From contig OY821521.1 in the NCBI GenBank assembly GCA_963682025.1, positions 57,009,408 through 57,073,407 on the forward strand: DNA of 64,000 bases. Reading direction: 5' to 3'. The stretch comes from Cordilura impudica. Lineage: Eukaryota; Arthropoda; Insecta; Diptera; Scathophagidae. The notes beneath the pieces were generated by a model that was not told the DNA's origin, did not search any database, and worked only from the letters and a program-made list of their open reading frames with translations. Positions 21,491 through 32,991 of the stretch are shown piece by piece (positions within the stretch are counted from its first letter, which is position 1; each line of letters starts with the position of its first letter). The position numbers and the translations under genes were made by a program.

Positions 21491-24319
21491 GGGGGATTTC
21501 ATGTCAAGTGCACCAACTTTTGAAACCGATATCTTCCGATCAGGATGAAATTTGCACCAAGGTTAGTCCTATTGGATAGTAGTTTAGTTTTCAAAAAGAT
21601 CGGTCCAGATATCTCTGAGTGAGAGGGGATCAAAATTTGACATTTTGGCCAAACAGGTGTTTTTTTCTCATCCATGTAACTTATTACCTATTGTTCCTAG
21701 AAAACTTTCTCCCAAATAGTTTAGATATTTCTTCAGTATTTCGGAAAAAAATACTTAAAAAAAAAAAAATTTGTAGACTTTTTTTTTGCTAAATTAAAGC
21801 ATTTTTTGCCTTTTTTTTCAAAAAGGGCATTTTTTTTTTTTTTTTTATTTTTTCATAAGAAAGCTTAGGATTTTTCCTTTAAGAGCTTTTTGGTCGCTTA
21901 GTGGGATGGGAGTGGGATATCTATCAAACAAAATGTTTTGTAACTCAAGACAACGGTTTTTCAATTTTCCACAAATGCACTATTTTGAATTTTTTCCGAT
22001 TTGTGTCTAAAGCCTTACAAATAAAACCTATACTGAGAAACTAGACAAACTAAACTTTCCGAAGGTATATAACATACCTAACTAAAATTTTATACCCTCG
22101 ATACTGTAATACTCAGAATATGTTAACCTCAGGAAAAAATCGATTTTTTTCTATAGAAATGTTGAAAAATAATTATTTTTTATTTATTTTTAATAATAAT
22201 TAAATTAATGTATAATAATAATATTTAAAATAAAAAGGTAAATAATTTATTAAAATTTAATCTTAATTGCATTAGATCCATTTATATCATAACTATTTTT
22301 ATACTTAATTTATTGTAGCTTATGAACTATTTAAGTCTTGTAAATTTTTAAATACCCAGTCTTTCATCCAGCTTTTTTGTCGCCTTTATTTGCTGCGTTT
22401 TTTTGTCAATCCTTTCTTGGCGTTACTAGGTTCAGATGTTGATTTCGCTGCTGGTTTATTTGTTGTCTTTGGAAAGAAATCGCATTGAATAGAGGCAGAA
22501 AACTTTTTCAACTTGGGTCTTCCATGGACAAGCGGTATAAAAGAATGGTATTGAGTGGTGCCATCGATTGCTACCGCAGCATCGAATCTGCTCTTCAGTG
22601 TTTTCAATGTTTCCTGATGATCCTCTTTGCTACTAAAAACTATTTTTGTTCTTTACAATAACTCTTTGCCCAATGGAATAAAGCAGTCGCATCTAAGATG
22701 CGATCTTGATGAGAGCACTGGAGCCTATACTTCGCTGCATTTCTTTTAAGGTTTGCTCCAATACCATCACATGCTCCTTTACCATGAGCAGTAGGATGAA
22801 AATGCCACTCAGCTGGCATTCCAAAATCTTTTTCATGGGCCATAAGATTTGCCAAGCTACTTTTGTTTTTAAAATGTTGACGAGCTCCGTCCGAAACGTA
22901 GTATACCTTCTTTACTGTAAACTTAGATTTTAGAAATTTTAGTATTCTCTTCTGGTACTCATAAACTGCAACGGTATCATGTTTTAAATCGTCGGATATG
23001 ATTGCCATACTTTTGTGTTCCAGTTTTTCATCTTTCATGTAGTAAATAAGTACTGTGAATATAGTTGCTTGGTCGTTGTTGAAGTGGAATGCTTGTATTG
23101 CATGCTGAAGAACATATTTATAGTTTTCTGCGAAATCATATGAAATAACGAATTCACCAGACTTCAAATGCATCTTCAAATCCTTGAAGAATGACCATTG
23201 CTCTTTGAGTAAAAAGTCATGGTTTCTCAAGCTTAGAAATCCTGTACACATTTCTTCCACAAAATCATCCACATTTAAAATGATTGTTTTCAATGTGCAT
23301 CTGTCAGTCTGAATTCAAGAATCAAATTTGACCTCCTCTATACATATATTCTCGATCTAAAGAGTTGATTAAATTTTCTTTGATAAGTGTGGTTTTCGGG
23401 CAATTGGTACATTCACCTAAGTGGCAAGAAGTTGTTGCATTAGGACACAAGTCAATTTAAGGCAATCGCGGTAATCGTGTAAATCTTCTGCCGAATCATC
23501 TGTTAAATACTTGAAGTTGATTTCCTTCAACGTCAGTTTAACATTTTCATGGTAAATGCAAACGCATACTGTGTGAGTTCCGTTGCTTTCTGCCAAAACG
23601 CAATGTTTTGGCCTCATTTGGGTTAATTTCGTGAAGCCAATTCTAACATCCTCGTGTTCAGATTGAAATGTTGCAAATAACTCTTTCAGGTTACAGATAA
23701 CCATTCTCTTCTGTTATGTTATGAAGGTATGTTACATACCTTCGGAAAGTTTAATTTGTCCAGTTTCTCAGTATAAGTTTTATTTGTAAGGTTTGACACA
23801 AATCGGAAAAAATTCAAAATAGTGCATTTGTGAAAAATTGAAAAACCGTTGTCTTGAGTTACAAAACATTTTTTTGATAGATATCCCACTCCCATCCCAC
23901 TAAGCGACCAAAAAGCTCTTAAAGGAAAAATCCTAAGCTTTCTTATGAAAAAAAAAAAAAAAAAAAAAAAAGCCCTTTTTGGAAAAAAGGCAAAAAATGC
24001 TTTAATTTAGCAAAAAAAAAGTCTAAATTTTTTTTTTTTTTTTAAGTATTTTTTTCCGAAATACTGAAGAAATAGCTATCTAAACTCTTTGGGAGAAAAT
24101 CTTCTAGGAACAATAGGTAATAAGTTACATGGATGAGAAAAAACACCTGTTTGGCCAAAATGTCAAATTTTGATACCCTCTAACTCAGAGAGGTCTTGAC
24201 CGATCTTGTTGAAAAATTGTGTCTAAACTACTATCCAATAGGACTAACCTTGGTGCAAATTTCATCCCGATCGCAAGACATCGGTTTCAAAAGTTGGTGC
24301 ACTTGACATGAAATCCCCC
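21491..24319 (-). mobile_element. DNA transposon with about 590-bp terminal inverted repeats
   Basis: The left arm 21491-22079 and the right arm 23725-24319 are inverse copies with modest divergence. Both start GGGGGATTTCATGTCAAGTG at the outer edge and end near AGGTATRTAACATACC inside. The flanks are ATATAT on both sides, so a short AT target duplication is possible but cannot be proved. One gene, read leftward, fills the interior. Arms this long are seen in some Mutator-like, Kolobok-like and foldback elements. The superfamily is not assigned. Confidence 0.9.
22386..23704 (-). pseudogene. DDE-like transposase candidate of the long-TIR element
   Basis: Three open pieces belong to one gene. 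The first (ATG at 23704) has CVLAESNGTHTVCVC. After a frameshift near 23460 comes a Cys-rich patch (CHLGECTNCPKT), then a TGA where Trp is expected near 23307. The 217-codon core has ISYDFAENYKYV, FHFNNDQ, AIISDDLKHD, VYYVSDGARQHFKN and WHFHPTAHGKGACDGIGANL. The last piece, after a frameshift near 22637, ends in a basic tail (KKGLTKKRSK). Alternating predicted strands with Asp in YDF, SDG and CDG suggest an RNase H-like catalytic fold; this is inference. I recognise the core as a protein family common in arthropod repeats but cannot name its superfamily. It is inactive as read. Confidence 0.75.
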
Positions 24320-24450
24320 ATATATTAGGATACATAATCATATCTGGAGAGGTGCAACAATGTAGAATATCTTTCTTAGAATAAATCTTTTATTCAAAGT
24401 AATTCTGCCGATTTGTTTAAAAAATCTGGATTTGCAGGTTCTACATTATA

Positions 24451-25756
24451 ACGGGTGATTTTTTTGAGGTTAGGATTTTCATGCATTAGTATTTGACAGA
24501 TCACGTGGGATTTCAGACATGGTGTCAAAGAGAAAGATGCTCAGTATGCTTTGACATTTCATCATGAATAGACTTACTAACGAGCAACGCTTGCAAATCA
24601 TTGAATTTTATTACCAAAATCAGTGTTCGGTTCGAAATGTGTTTCGCGCTTTACGTCCGATTTATGGTCTACATAATCGACCAAGTGAGCAAACAATTAA
24701 TGCGATTGTGACCAAGTTTCGCACTCAGTTTACTTTATTGGACATTAAACCAACCACACGAATGCGTACAGTGCGTACAGAAGAGAATATTGCGTCTGTT
24801 TCTGAGAGTGTTACTGAAGACCGTGAAATGTCGATTCGTCGCCGTTCGCAGCAATTGGGTTTGTGTTATTCGACCACATGGAAGATTTTACGCAAAGATC
24901 TTGGTGTAAAACCGTATAAAATACAGCTCGTGCAAGAACTGAAGCCGAACGATCTGCCACAACGTCTAATTTTCAGTGAATGGGCCCTAGAAAAGTTGGC
25001 AGAAAATCCGCTTTTTTATCGACAAATTTTGTTCAGCGATGAGGCTCATTTCTGGTTGAATGGCTTCGTAAATAAGCAAAATTGCCGTATTTGGAGTGAA
25101 GAGCAACCAGAAGCCGTTCAAGAACTGCCCATGCATCCCGAAAAATGCACTGTTTCGTGTGGTTTGTACGCTGGTGGAATCATTGGACCGTATTTTTTCA
25201 AAGATGCTGTTGGACGCAACGTTACGGTGAATGGCGATCGCTATCGTTCGATGCTAACAAACTTTTTGTTGCCAAAAATGGAAGAACTGAACTTGGTTGA
25301 CATGTGGTTTCAACAAGATGGCGCTACATGCCACACAGCTCGCGATTCTATGGCCATTTTGAGGGAAAACTTCGGAGAACAATTCATCTCAAGAAATGGA
25401 CCGGTAAGTTGGCCACCAAGATCATGCGATTTGACGCCTTTAGACTATTTTTTGTGGGGCTACGTCAAGTCTAAAGTCTACAGAAATAAGCCAGCAACTA
25501 TTCCAGCTTTGGAAGACAACATTTCCGAAGAAATTCGGGATATTCCGGCCGAAATGCTCGAAAAAGTTGCCCAAAATTGGACTTTCCGAATGGACCACCT
25601 AAGACGCAGCCGCGGTCAACATTTAAATGAAATTATCTTCAAAAAGTAAATGTCATGGACCAATCTAACGTTTCAAATAAAGAACCGATGAGATTTTGCA
25701 AATTTTATGCGTTTTTTTTTAAAAAAAAGTTATCAAGCTCTTAAAAAATCACCCGT
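24451..25756 (+). mobile_element. Mariner-1, DD41D IS630/Tc1-mariner element, apparently intact
   Basis: The termini are ACGGGTGATTTTTT at 24451 and its inverse at 25756. TA dinucleotides flank both sides (24449-24450 and 25757-25758), the canonical target duplication of the superfamily. The length is 1306 bp, with a single uninterrupted transposase frame between short non-coding ends. It lies 130 bp outside the long-TIR element. The lack of any frame lesion makes it the best candidate for a recently active transposon here. Confidence 0.95.
24564..25649 (+). CDS. DD41D mariner-like transposase
   Basis: This 361-residue protein should cut and paste the surrounding element by binding its inverted repeats in the nucleus. 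Residues 1-55 form the first helix-turn-helix (TNEQRLQIIEFYYQNQCSVR). Residues 88-115 form the second (RRRSQQLGLCYSTTWKILRK). The catalytic core has Asp159 (LFSDEAHFWLNG), Asp252 (WFQQDGATCHTA) and Asp294 (LTPLDYFLWGYVKSK). There are 41 residues between the last two, the spacing of the DD41D (rosa-like) family. The length is normal for the superfamily. The ATG at 24564 is the first in frame and lies 113 bp inside the left end. No stop, frameshift or missing catalytic residue is visible. Activity itself is not shown by sequence. Confidence 0.95.
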   Translation: MNRLTNEQRLQIIEFYYQNQCSVRNVFRALRPIYGLHNRPSEQTINAIVTKFRTQFTLLDIKPTTRMRTVRTEENIASVSESVTEDREMSIRRRSQQLGLCYSTTWKILRKDLGVKPYKIQLVQELKPNDLPQRLIFSEWALEKLAENPLFYRQILFSDEAHFWLNGFVNKQNCRIWSEEQPEAVQELPMHPEKCTVSCGLYAGGIIGPYFFKDAVGRNVTVNGDRYRSMLTNFLLPKMEELNLVDMWFQQDGATCHTARDSMAILRENFGEQFISRNGPVSWPPRSCDLTPLDYFLWGYVKSKVYRNKPATIPALEDNISEEIRDIPAEMLEKVAQNWTFRMDHLRRSRGQHLNEIIFKK

Positions 25757-25825
25757 TATTTTTCAAAAAAAGTTTTTCAAAAATAGAGTTTGCCCAAAAA
25801 ATATATTCTGTCCACAAAAAAAAAA

Positions 25826-25900
25826 ACAAGTAAGAGTGTTAAATTTGGCTGTGCCGAATCTTTGATACCCTCCACCTCGGTTTGAGTATTGATAATAAAT
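25826..25900 (-). repeat. Family B 3' end fragment, B4
   Basis: AAGAGTGTTAAATTTGGCTG, then GCCGAATCTTTGATACCCTCC, is the inverse of the family B 3' end seen at about 48310-48365. It is only a short remnant. Confidence 0.65.
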
Positions 25901-28315
25901 GTAAACAAAATATTGGAAAAATATGCATGCGTTTTCTATATGCATGCGTTTCCGGTTATATGACATAACTTCTCGTTTAATTTAGTTTTTGTTAATTAAA
26001 TAGCTTGGCCTAACCTCCATTGCAAAGATAATGGTTGTGTTGGAGGGCTATATGCATTAAATCGTACTTATTGGAGATGGCTGTATAGGTTCTTTTAATT
26101 GGCCAAATATTTCTTCATTGTGGCCATATAGGTCGGATGGAGTAACAAAATAATAACCAAAAAAAAAAGCTCTCTCAACTTTTTTATTAAAATATTTCCA
26201 TATTTTGAAAACATAGAGAATAAATTTATAATAATAAATAATCAAAGTAGGGATGCCAAACGCAAAAAACCAAAAGTCCCAAACATTTTAAATAAAATAA
26301 TTTGTTATCTTTATTTTCTGAAAAACTTCAAATTTTCATCCAAAAAAAATTGTGAAAATTTATGTATAAAAAATAACATTCTTATCAAATTGCGTTTATT
26401 TATGTAACAATTTGTATGTTAGCAATTCTTAAATATCATATGAGGTTCTCTAAAACTCATTGAATTTAAATTAATGTTTTCTGTAGTGTGATTCTGTAAA
26501 TTTCAACGATCCGACGATCGCAAAATATATCGACAGCTTTTGTTGTTTGCACTAAGGATTAAGTGATTCACTAAGTACATACATCTTTACGACAGTCGAC
26601 AAATCTATTTTTATATTTATTTAAATTGTAAACGAGTGGCATCTCTGTCAAAATAAGCGAAAACACAAAGAATAGAAAAAAAAACAAATTACTTCGTGTT
26701 TGACCGGATGATTTTATGTTTATGTTTAATAACTTTATTTTTTTACTAATATTTCTGTTTATTTATTTGAAAATGAAATAATGAATTGAATATGCTATTT
26801 AATTTTTTTATTTATATAAAAAAGTTTTTTAATAAAAGCAAAATATTTTCACTATTTTATGATTTTTATTTACATATGTATGACGACATTTCAACCTAAA
26901 AATTTAAATTTTTATCGATTGAATAAACAACACAAACATGGTTGTCGTTTAGATAACAACAACAGCTGACTTTAACAATAGCGAATATCGTTTAAAAATT
27001 TTACTGATAATTTTGCAATTTTCTTTTTTTATCGATTCGACTATCGTTAAAAGAAGTTACTGAGTCGCGGTACTGAAAAGCTATTAATTTCTCCTGAATG
27101 TCAAGATTTTTTTTAAATGTAAAAATTTTTTAAATGTAAACATATTTGGTGTTTTTTTTTTTTTTTAGAATTTCAATTTGTGTTTAACGAATAAAATTTG
27201 TATATTAAAGATGCAATTGATGTCTACTAAATTTAAAATTATAATTTCCGACGTTTTGATATGATTTTCTGAAATTCAATTAATTGTAATTTATAATTGG
27301 AAATTTTTAATTCCAGTTTTTAGAATTGATATTTTCTTAAATTTGAATGGAAAATTTAAAAAGTGCAATTTTGTATTTATGTGAATAATACTGCTTTAGT
27401 AATTATAAACAATTTTTAAAAATTAGATGTAATCGCAATCAGATATTTTGTAGGTAAAGCAGAATAATAATTCTATATAACTATGTAGAACTGTTTTGAA
27501 AGCAAAAAACTCATTGATGAACTCAGTAACTCTATTTTGTAAAGACAACAAAAAGTTAATATGCCAAACTTATGTTCATATTTGTAAAAGAATAATGAAA
27601 AAACGTATGAAATAAAAGACCAGCCCGTGTATACTCTTAACATTGTGCTGTATGATAACTATTTGAAAATATTGACATTCATGTTAAAATAGAAATAACT
27701 ATGTATTGCAAAGCTAATTAGAACAAAAATTGTGGCGCCTTCTACTGTGGCATAGTCACACTGAGCAAAATGAAGTGACACTCCGTTAATGCAAAAGAAA
27801 TGTATTTTCCCCGCAACAAAATATTGCAGAAATTTATGCAAATAAAATAATATACCGATTTATTTCTAACATGCAGTTATTATGGATATACATATATATA
27901 TTTTTATTATTATTATTATTATTATTTCTTTATTAATTTCCTGTACAACAAGACACGTCTTATAATTAAAGTACAGGATTTTAATCGTTCAAAAATTCGC
28001 CACAAATATGTAATATGTGTATATTATTTGTATTATTTAATATGTGTATGTATGTATATGTAAATAATACACAGAAAAAATACAACATCAAACGTTATTT
28101 TTGTGTTTTTCTCTTTAAATAAATAAATACATACATTTTTTTTTTTTGCTAAATTTACATTGTTTTTTTTTTTATTGACGACTAGGTATTTTGGCATTAT
28201 TTGCTTTAGATGTTGGTGAATTTTTACTCCCTTTATATTAACTCGTAGTGTCTGCTTGTCGAACAAATTTTGGATCGTTTTTAATCACTTTCCCGTGACC
28301 CAATCGATCTGAAAT
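25901..28315. other. AT-rich intergenic DNA, no gene seen
   Basis: It contains an (ATT)n tract at about 27903-27927 and a single sequence like the 12.3-kb minisatellite unit near 27265-27290. Frames at 26057-26245, 27659-27841 and 28033-28266 are AT-driven and without domains. Nothing else is supported. Confidence 0.5.
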
Positions 28316-28998
28316 TTTGCAGGCAGGCTCGTGGAAATGACAGAAATGATCTAACAAATTTTTTTAGTGATGCCAAAACAATGGAAACTTTAAAATTTTT
28401 CTACCAGAGTTGATAAAAAAAATTTACAAAGGGTTTGTTTTTATTATATTATTACCACAACGACCACAAAAACAACAAGTCCAGCTATGACAACAATGCA
28501 AGATTTAGAATAACAACAAGAACAATATAGAAACATCATGTTTTTCATTTTTTTTGTACTTTTTCAGAGATTTCCCTGGACCTGCTCCACCGATTTAATT
28601 GATTTTTGAAATAGAAATCTTTCCATGAATTTGGTGAATCATTCCCACTAAAAATGATCACCCTAGCTAGAAAATTATATTTGTTCAAGACTTTTTTTTA
28701 GTTCTTCATTCAAATCTCGGGTTCTAATCGACCGATTTGGACGATTTTAAACAGCAAACTTTCCAGGATGTTAGTGAATCATTTTTTATGTCAACAAGCA
28801 CCCTAGCTGCCCGATTGATGCCGTCATCGTGATTTCTACAGACGGACAGACGGACAGACGGACATCGCTAAATCAACTCCGGTTGTTATAAGGATCACAA
28901 ATATATATATTTTATGGGGTCCAAATTTTTTTTCTAATTATTACAAACGGAATGACAAACTTATATATACCCTCTGCACACTGGAGTGGAGGGTATCA
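28316..28998 (-). repeat. Family B GTCY repeat, copy B2
   Basis: Inverse copy of 1105-1830. The head hairpin (TATACCCTCTGCA facing GTGGAGGGTATC) is at the right end. GACGGACAGACGGACAGACG lies at about 28842-28863. Conserved blocks such as CATCACTAAAAAAAT and CTGGACCTGCTCCACC appear further left. No gene. Confidence 0.8.
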
Positions 28999-29639
28999 AA
29001 AAAGACATAATAATAATACGAAGACTAAATTTGACGTTATTTTGAGGCCATTTTCAATACATTGAAGATATAAAAAGTATTAGTCGATATAATTATTTTT
29101 CATTAAGCATGCAAACGATAAAAAGATTTTTTTTTTAATTAATGTTATACTGCAAAAGACCAATGAAAATCCTTCGGTTCTAATCGTGTATAGTAGAGAA
29201 ACGAAAGAAACACATGATGCACTAGAAAATATTTTAAAAATAGTTAACTACGCTAAACAAAATATCGTGCCCACAATGGCGAACTAGCGAATCTGCAAAA
29301 TTAGCAAATATGAACTCACATCATTATTTTACAAGTGTATCTGAGTTCCTTACTATGAACAATGTAACAGCCTATTGTAATTTGGCAAAATTACAAAATT
29401 GTCTTGAAAATCCAATTTACACATTCGCTAGTTTCCCATTGTAGGGAGCATATGTGGCGTATACTTTTTATAGCTACAATTCGAAGAATTCGAGTTAAGG
29501 TGTTTGTTTTCAAAGAAAAATTGTTTTGTTTTCGAAATGAAGATTACATATTTCATTGCTAAGTGCTAAAAAATATTTTGAATCGTCTTTGGCTTTATAG
29601 TTTTAACATAGTTGTTACTGGCCAAAAATTTGGAGTTAT
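28999..29639. other. AT-rich intergenic DNA, no gene seen
   Basis: No recognisable element or gene. Confidence 0.5.
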
Positions 29640-29960
29640 TGGTGAGTTTATTTGCGAAAATTGATAAAAAAAAGAAAGGGAAAAAATAAAATTTTTAAAA
29701 TTTTATTCAATAAAATTAGGCCAACCTGATATTTTACATGGAGTTATTAATAAAAATTAATTGTTTGAGCCTTAGCTACAATTTTGTTGAAGAATGAAAT
29801 GAGAGATCATTAATGGCTCCTGAGATATAGCTGAAAAAATAAGCAAACAAACAACAAGATAAGGAAAAAATATAAAGGTCATAAAAAACTTTGGCCTAAG
29901 AAAGCCAAAAGCTTTAGAGGTTTAACTACCCTGGTCTAATACTATCACCACGGCTCGGAA
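29640..29960 (+). repeat. Family E interspersed repeat, E2
   Basis: It matches E1 (14385-14700) with moderate divergence. GAGATATAGCTGAAAAA, CAAGATAAGGAAA and CGGAATTTTTCAGCCCC correspond to GAGTTATAGCTGAAAAA, CAAGATAAGGAAA and GGAATTTCTCACCACC. No coding content. Confidence 0.6.
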
Positions 29961-32624
29961 TTTTTCAGCCCCAGACAGTGACCCCGACAATGTTCCACAA
30001 TGTTATTAGCGAAATTTTGAATTCCTTCCAGCGTTTTCAATTAAAAAAAAATTTGGGCTTTCGATATTAATACAAAAGAGTGACGTCGTTTTTTTATATT
30101 TCGAAACATGTTAATTCTTTTCTCTGTTACAACTTCTCAGCCATCACGTAATTCTTTTTAGGAATACTTATTTTCATAGTTTTTAATTTTTTATTTTTCT
30201 AAACAATTTGTTTGTATTATAGAAATGTATAATAATTAAAAAAAAAACCGGCAATCACTTTATACAATTGTATTCACTTATTGAAAATGTTCTACAACAA
30301 AATCCATTTAATATCGCTCCTCTCAGCATCCACATTCCATCAAGAATTCAGGCCACTGTGGTGAGTTTGCGTGTTTTTATTTGAATTTTGTGGCTCGTAG
30401 TGGAACAAAACTTTTGCACGTGTTTCCTTGGCTGTTGGATCTTACAAATGTTTTGTTTACATTTTATCCTTCATTTCCTTTTTATCTTGACATCTAAGGA
30501 ATTTTTGTACGGCGTTTCATGTTGCTGTCTTTTAGGCACTTGATTACTCACAGTTTCATGCTTCATTTTGCATATTGCCCTTTATTTTTTGTTTTTTTAT
30601 TTTTTTTTAAAGCGATAAAGTGTGTTTATGTTTATATTACTTGTTTTTTGGGAAACAGCGAATAGCACCAGTAAACAAAAAGAACAACCGAAAACAGATG
30701 TTAAAAATTTTGTGAGGCAGTGAAGCCTAAACTCAAAAAATAAAATATGACAATTTGTTAAATGTACTTTTTCAATTACTTGATTAAATATTAAAATCAT
30801 TTACGTGAAACATTTTTATAATGTCGTTGTTGATGTGTTTTGTGTGTACGTACGTACAGGAGTTCCTATCAATCATATTGATTTTGTTGAGAATATGTCA
30901 AAATGTATATGGGATAAGGGTTTGCAGATGGAGTGGAAAGACTTTTATAGAAATGATATGGCAGGTAGCCAGATGAGGCGGAATATTTAATGGTGTTGTA
31001 GTTTAGACTTGTAAGAGAAGAGAAATAACTTATGAAGCCATATGTTTAGCGTATTGACCTAATTTAATATCACTGTATCGCAAATTTGCAACAAAGTCGT
31101 GACCAAATGAATCGGACACCTAATCTTTATATAAAATTCTGAATCCGAATGTGAAGTCAGAATGGTCAAGATATTACAAAATTACAGTTATTTGCATTTT
31201 TTAAAAAGATTATGCCACTTTAATAATATTATCTTCTTTTTGAAAGATTTTGAAATTACTAAAACAACTGCTTGCCGTTTTTAAAAATTGGTCAAGAAAT
31301 GACTGAGTTACAGTGGACCAAATTTAAAATTTTACAAAAATTTTAATGATTTTTTTTTTTTTTTTTTGCAATTTTGCTCTTTTCAATTTATTTTTTTTTT
31401 AAAGCATACAATAAAACTTTTGTAAGTTTTATCACTTAAGACGTTAGGTTATTTCAATACCAATATTTTTTGCCCAATGTTATCTATAGATTGGTGCCAA
31501 AATGGTTGAATTATCCCCCTTTTCAATTTTTATCAGATCAAACAAAAAAAAAAAAAAAAAAAAAATACAACAAGTAAATATACAAAGCTAAATGTTAGTA
31601 ATAATAAATAATAAAAATGGCTTAAAACTGTTGATGTGCTTTACCTATTGTGATTATTTTCTGCTTCCCGCACAAGGAACTAAAAATAGTTGTCCAACAT
31701 CACCTCATCATACACCCCTTGATACCGACGCACAGTGGCTGAAAATATTTTTAATTGGCCAAAATTCTGTAACTTTTGAACCGATCAAAATATTTAAGTA
31801 CTATTTTTTAATAGATAGATTTTTAGTTCAGCTGGACTCAGTTTTAATTACATTAAAATTGATTGAGGACTTTTTAAGGAATTCTAGGTCAAATTTGAAC
31901 TTTTGATTTTTTAGAGTGTAATATGTGCTTATTAATTTTTTATTTATTTAAAAATTTAATATTTGGATATTAATAACAATTATAAACATTTTTTGTTATA
32001 ATGGGATTTTTTTAATGTTACACTCAAAAAAAATTTTACACTCAAAAAAAAAAAAATTTAAAATCAACTGGAGATTTTGCTATTATTACTGAATAATTAA
32101 AATTTTGTTGTTGTCAAATTTGCAAATTTGTTAACACTCAAATAATATTTACACTTAAAAAAACGCTAATAGTATTATATAAAAATTTTGCTATTACTAA
32201 ACAAAAATTTATTATTTTTTGCTGTCAAACTTGATAATTTCAAAAAACATTTTAAAAATAAAAACGGCAATAGAGATTGCATTTGTAACAATGGTAGGTT
32301 CCGTTTATTATTATTTTTTATTAATACTATGTTTTTCGTACTTAAATAACAACGAAAAGCAATTATAATTATTATTCATTTGACTCAAATATTGATTGCA
32401 AATATTCTATATTTTGTTCTGTGTTATTTCTGGGCAATTCCATAAAAATGTCAACTTTTATGAAAAAAAATATTTTTGCATTCATATGAAGTAAGTTTAA
32501 AAATATATTAAAATACGTTCCAAGTTACATAATGTAATTCCTTACAAGCATTCTAAATAATAAAATAAATATAAAATTTATTTGTTTACTCAATTTTCTT
32601 TTAATACTGTTTAAGAAGCTTTAG
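29961..32624. other. AT-rich intergenic DNA with one exon-like island
   Basis: Poly-T and poly-A runs lie at about 31350-31368 and 31543-31565, and an ACACTCAAAAAAA motif is repeated near 32020-32055. The 104-codon frame at 31592-31906 has no domain and poor composition. The only part that looks coding is at 30288-30360 (see separate entry). Confidence 0.45.
30327..30360 (+). other. Possible small exon
   Basis: A pyrimidine-rich acceptor, TCGCTCCTCTCAG, ends at 30326. Thirty-four bases later comes a strong donor, GTGAGT, at 30361. The stretch is richer in C and G than its surroundings. Alternatively an ATG at 30288 could open a first exon of about 73 bp ending at the same donor. It is too short to identify a protein. 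Confidence 0.22.
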
Positions 32625-32625
32625 T

Positions 32626-32660
32626 CATTCCGTCACAGTCATTCCGTCACGTCAAATGAC
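32626..32660 (-). repeat. Two direct copies of a GTGACGGAATGAC motif
   Basis: Read on the minus strand, GTGACGGAATGACTGTGACG shows two adjacent motif copies. The same 13-mer occurs at about 37929-37942 and 38107-38121, next to the Transib remnant. These may be subterminal repeats of the Transib element, with the LINE inserted between them. That is inference. Confidence 0.45.
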
Positions 32661-32991
32661 AGTTAATAAATTCGATACCATTACAGGCCAGTTGCTCTAA
32701 ATTATAATTTTATATTGCTTATATATCATATGTAAAATATTTATTTATTTTATTTATTTATTTATTTATTGGAACTGCTCCATACACAAGACTAAAAGTC
32801 TTATTTTGCAGTATGGAACTGATTGAATTTAAAATTATAAAATCGTTAATAAATTAATAACTAATAACTAATTCTTTATATAAAATGCAAAGAACAATAA
32901 GATTACAATTAAAGAATAAAGTTGAAATATTTGAAATTTAATTTAATCAAATGTATTATAATATCAAATAATATTTAATGTTTTAAAATTG

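Noticed and set aside
31592..31906. 104-codon frame
   Set aside because: No domain, AT-driven composition, no splice sites or conserved motif.
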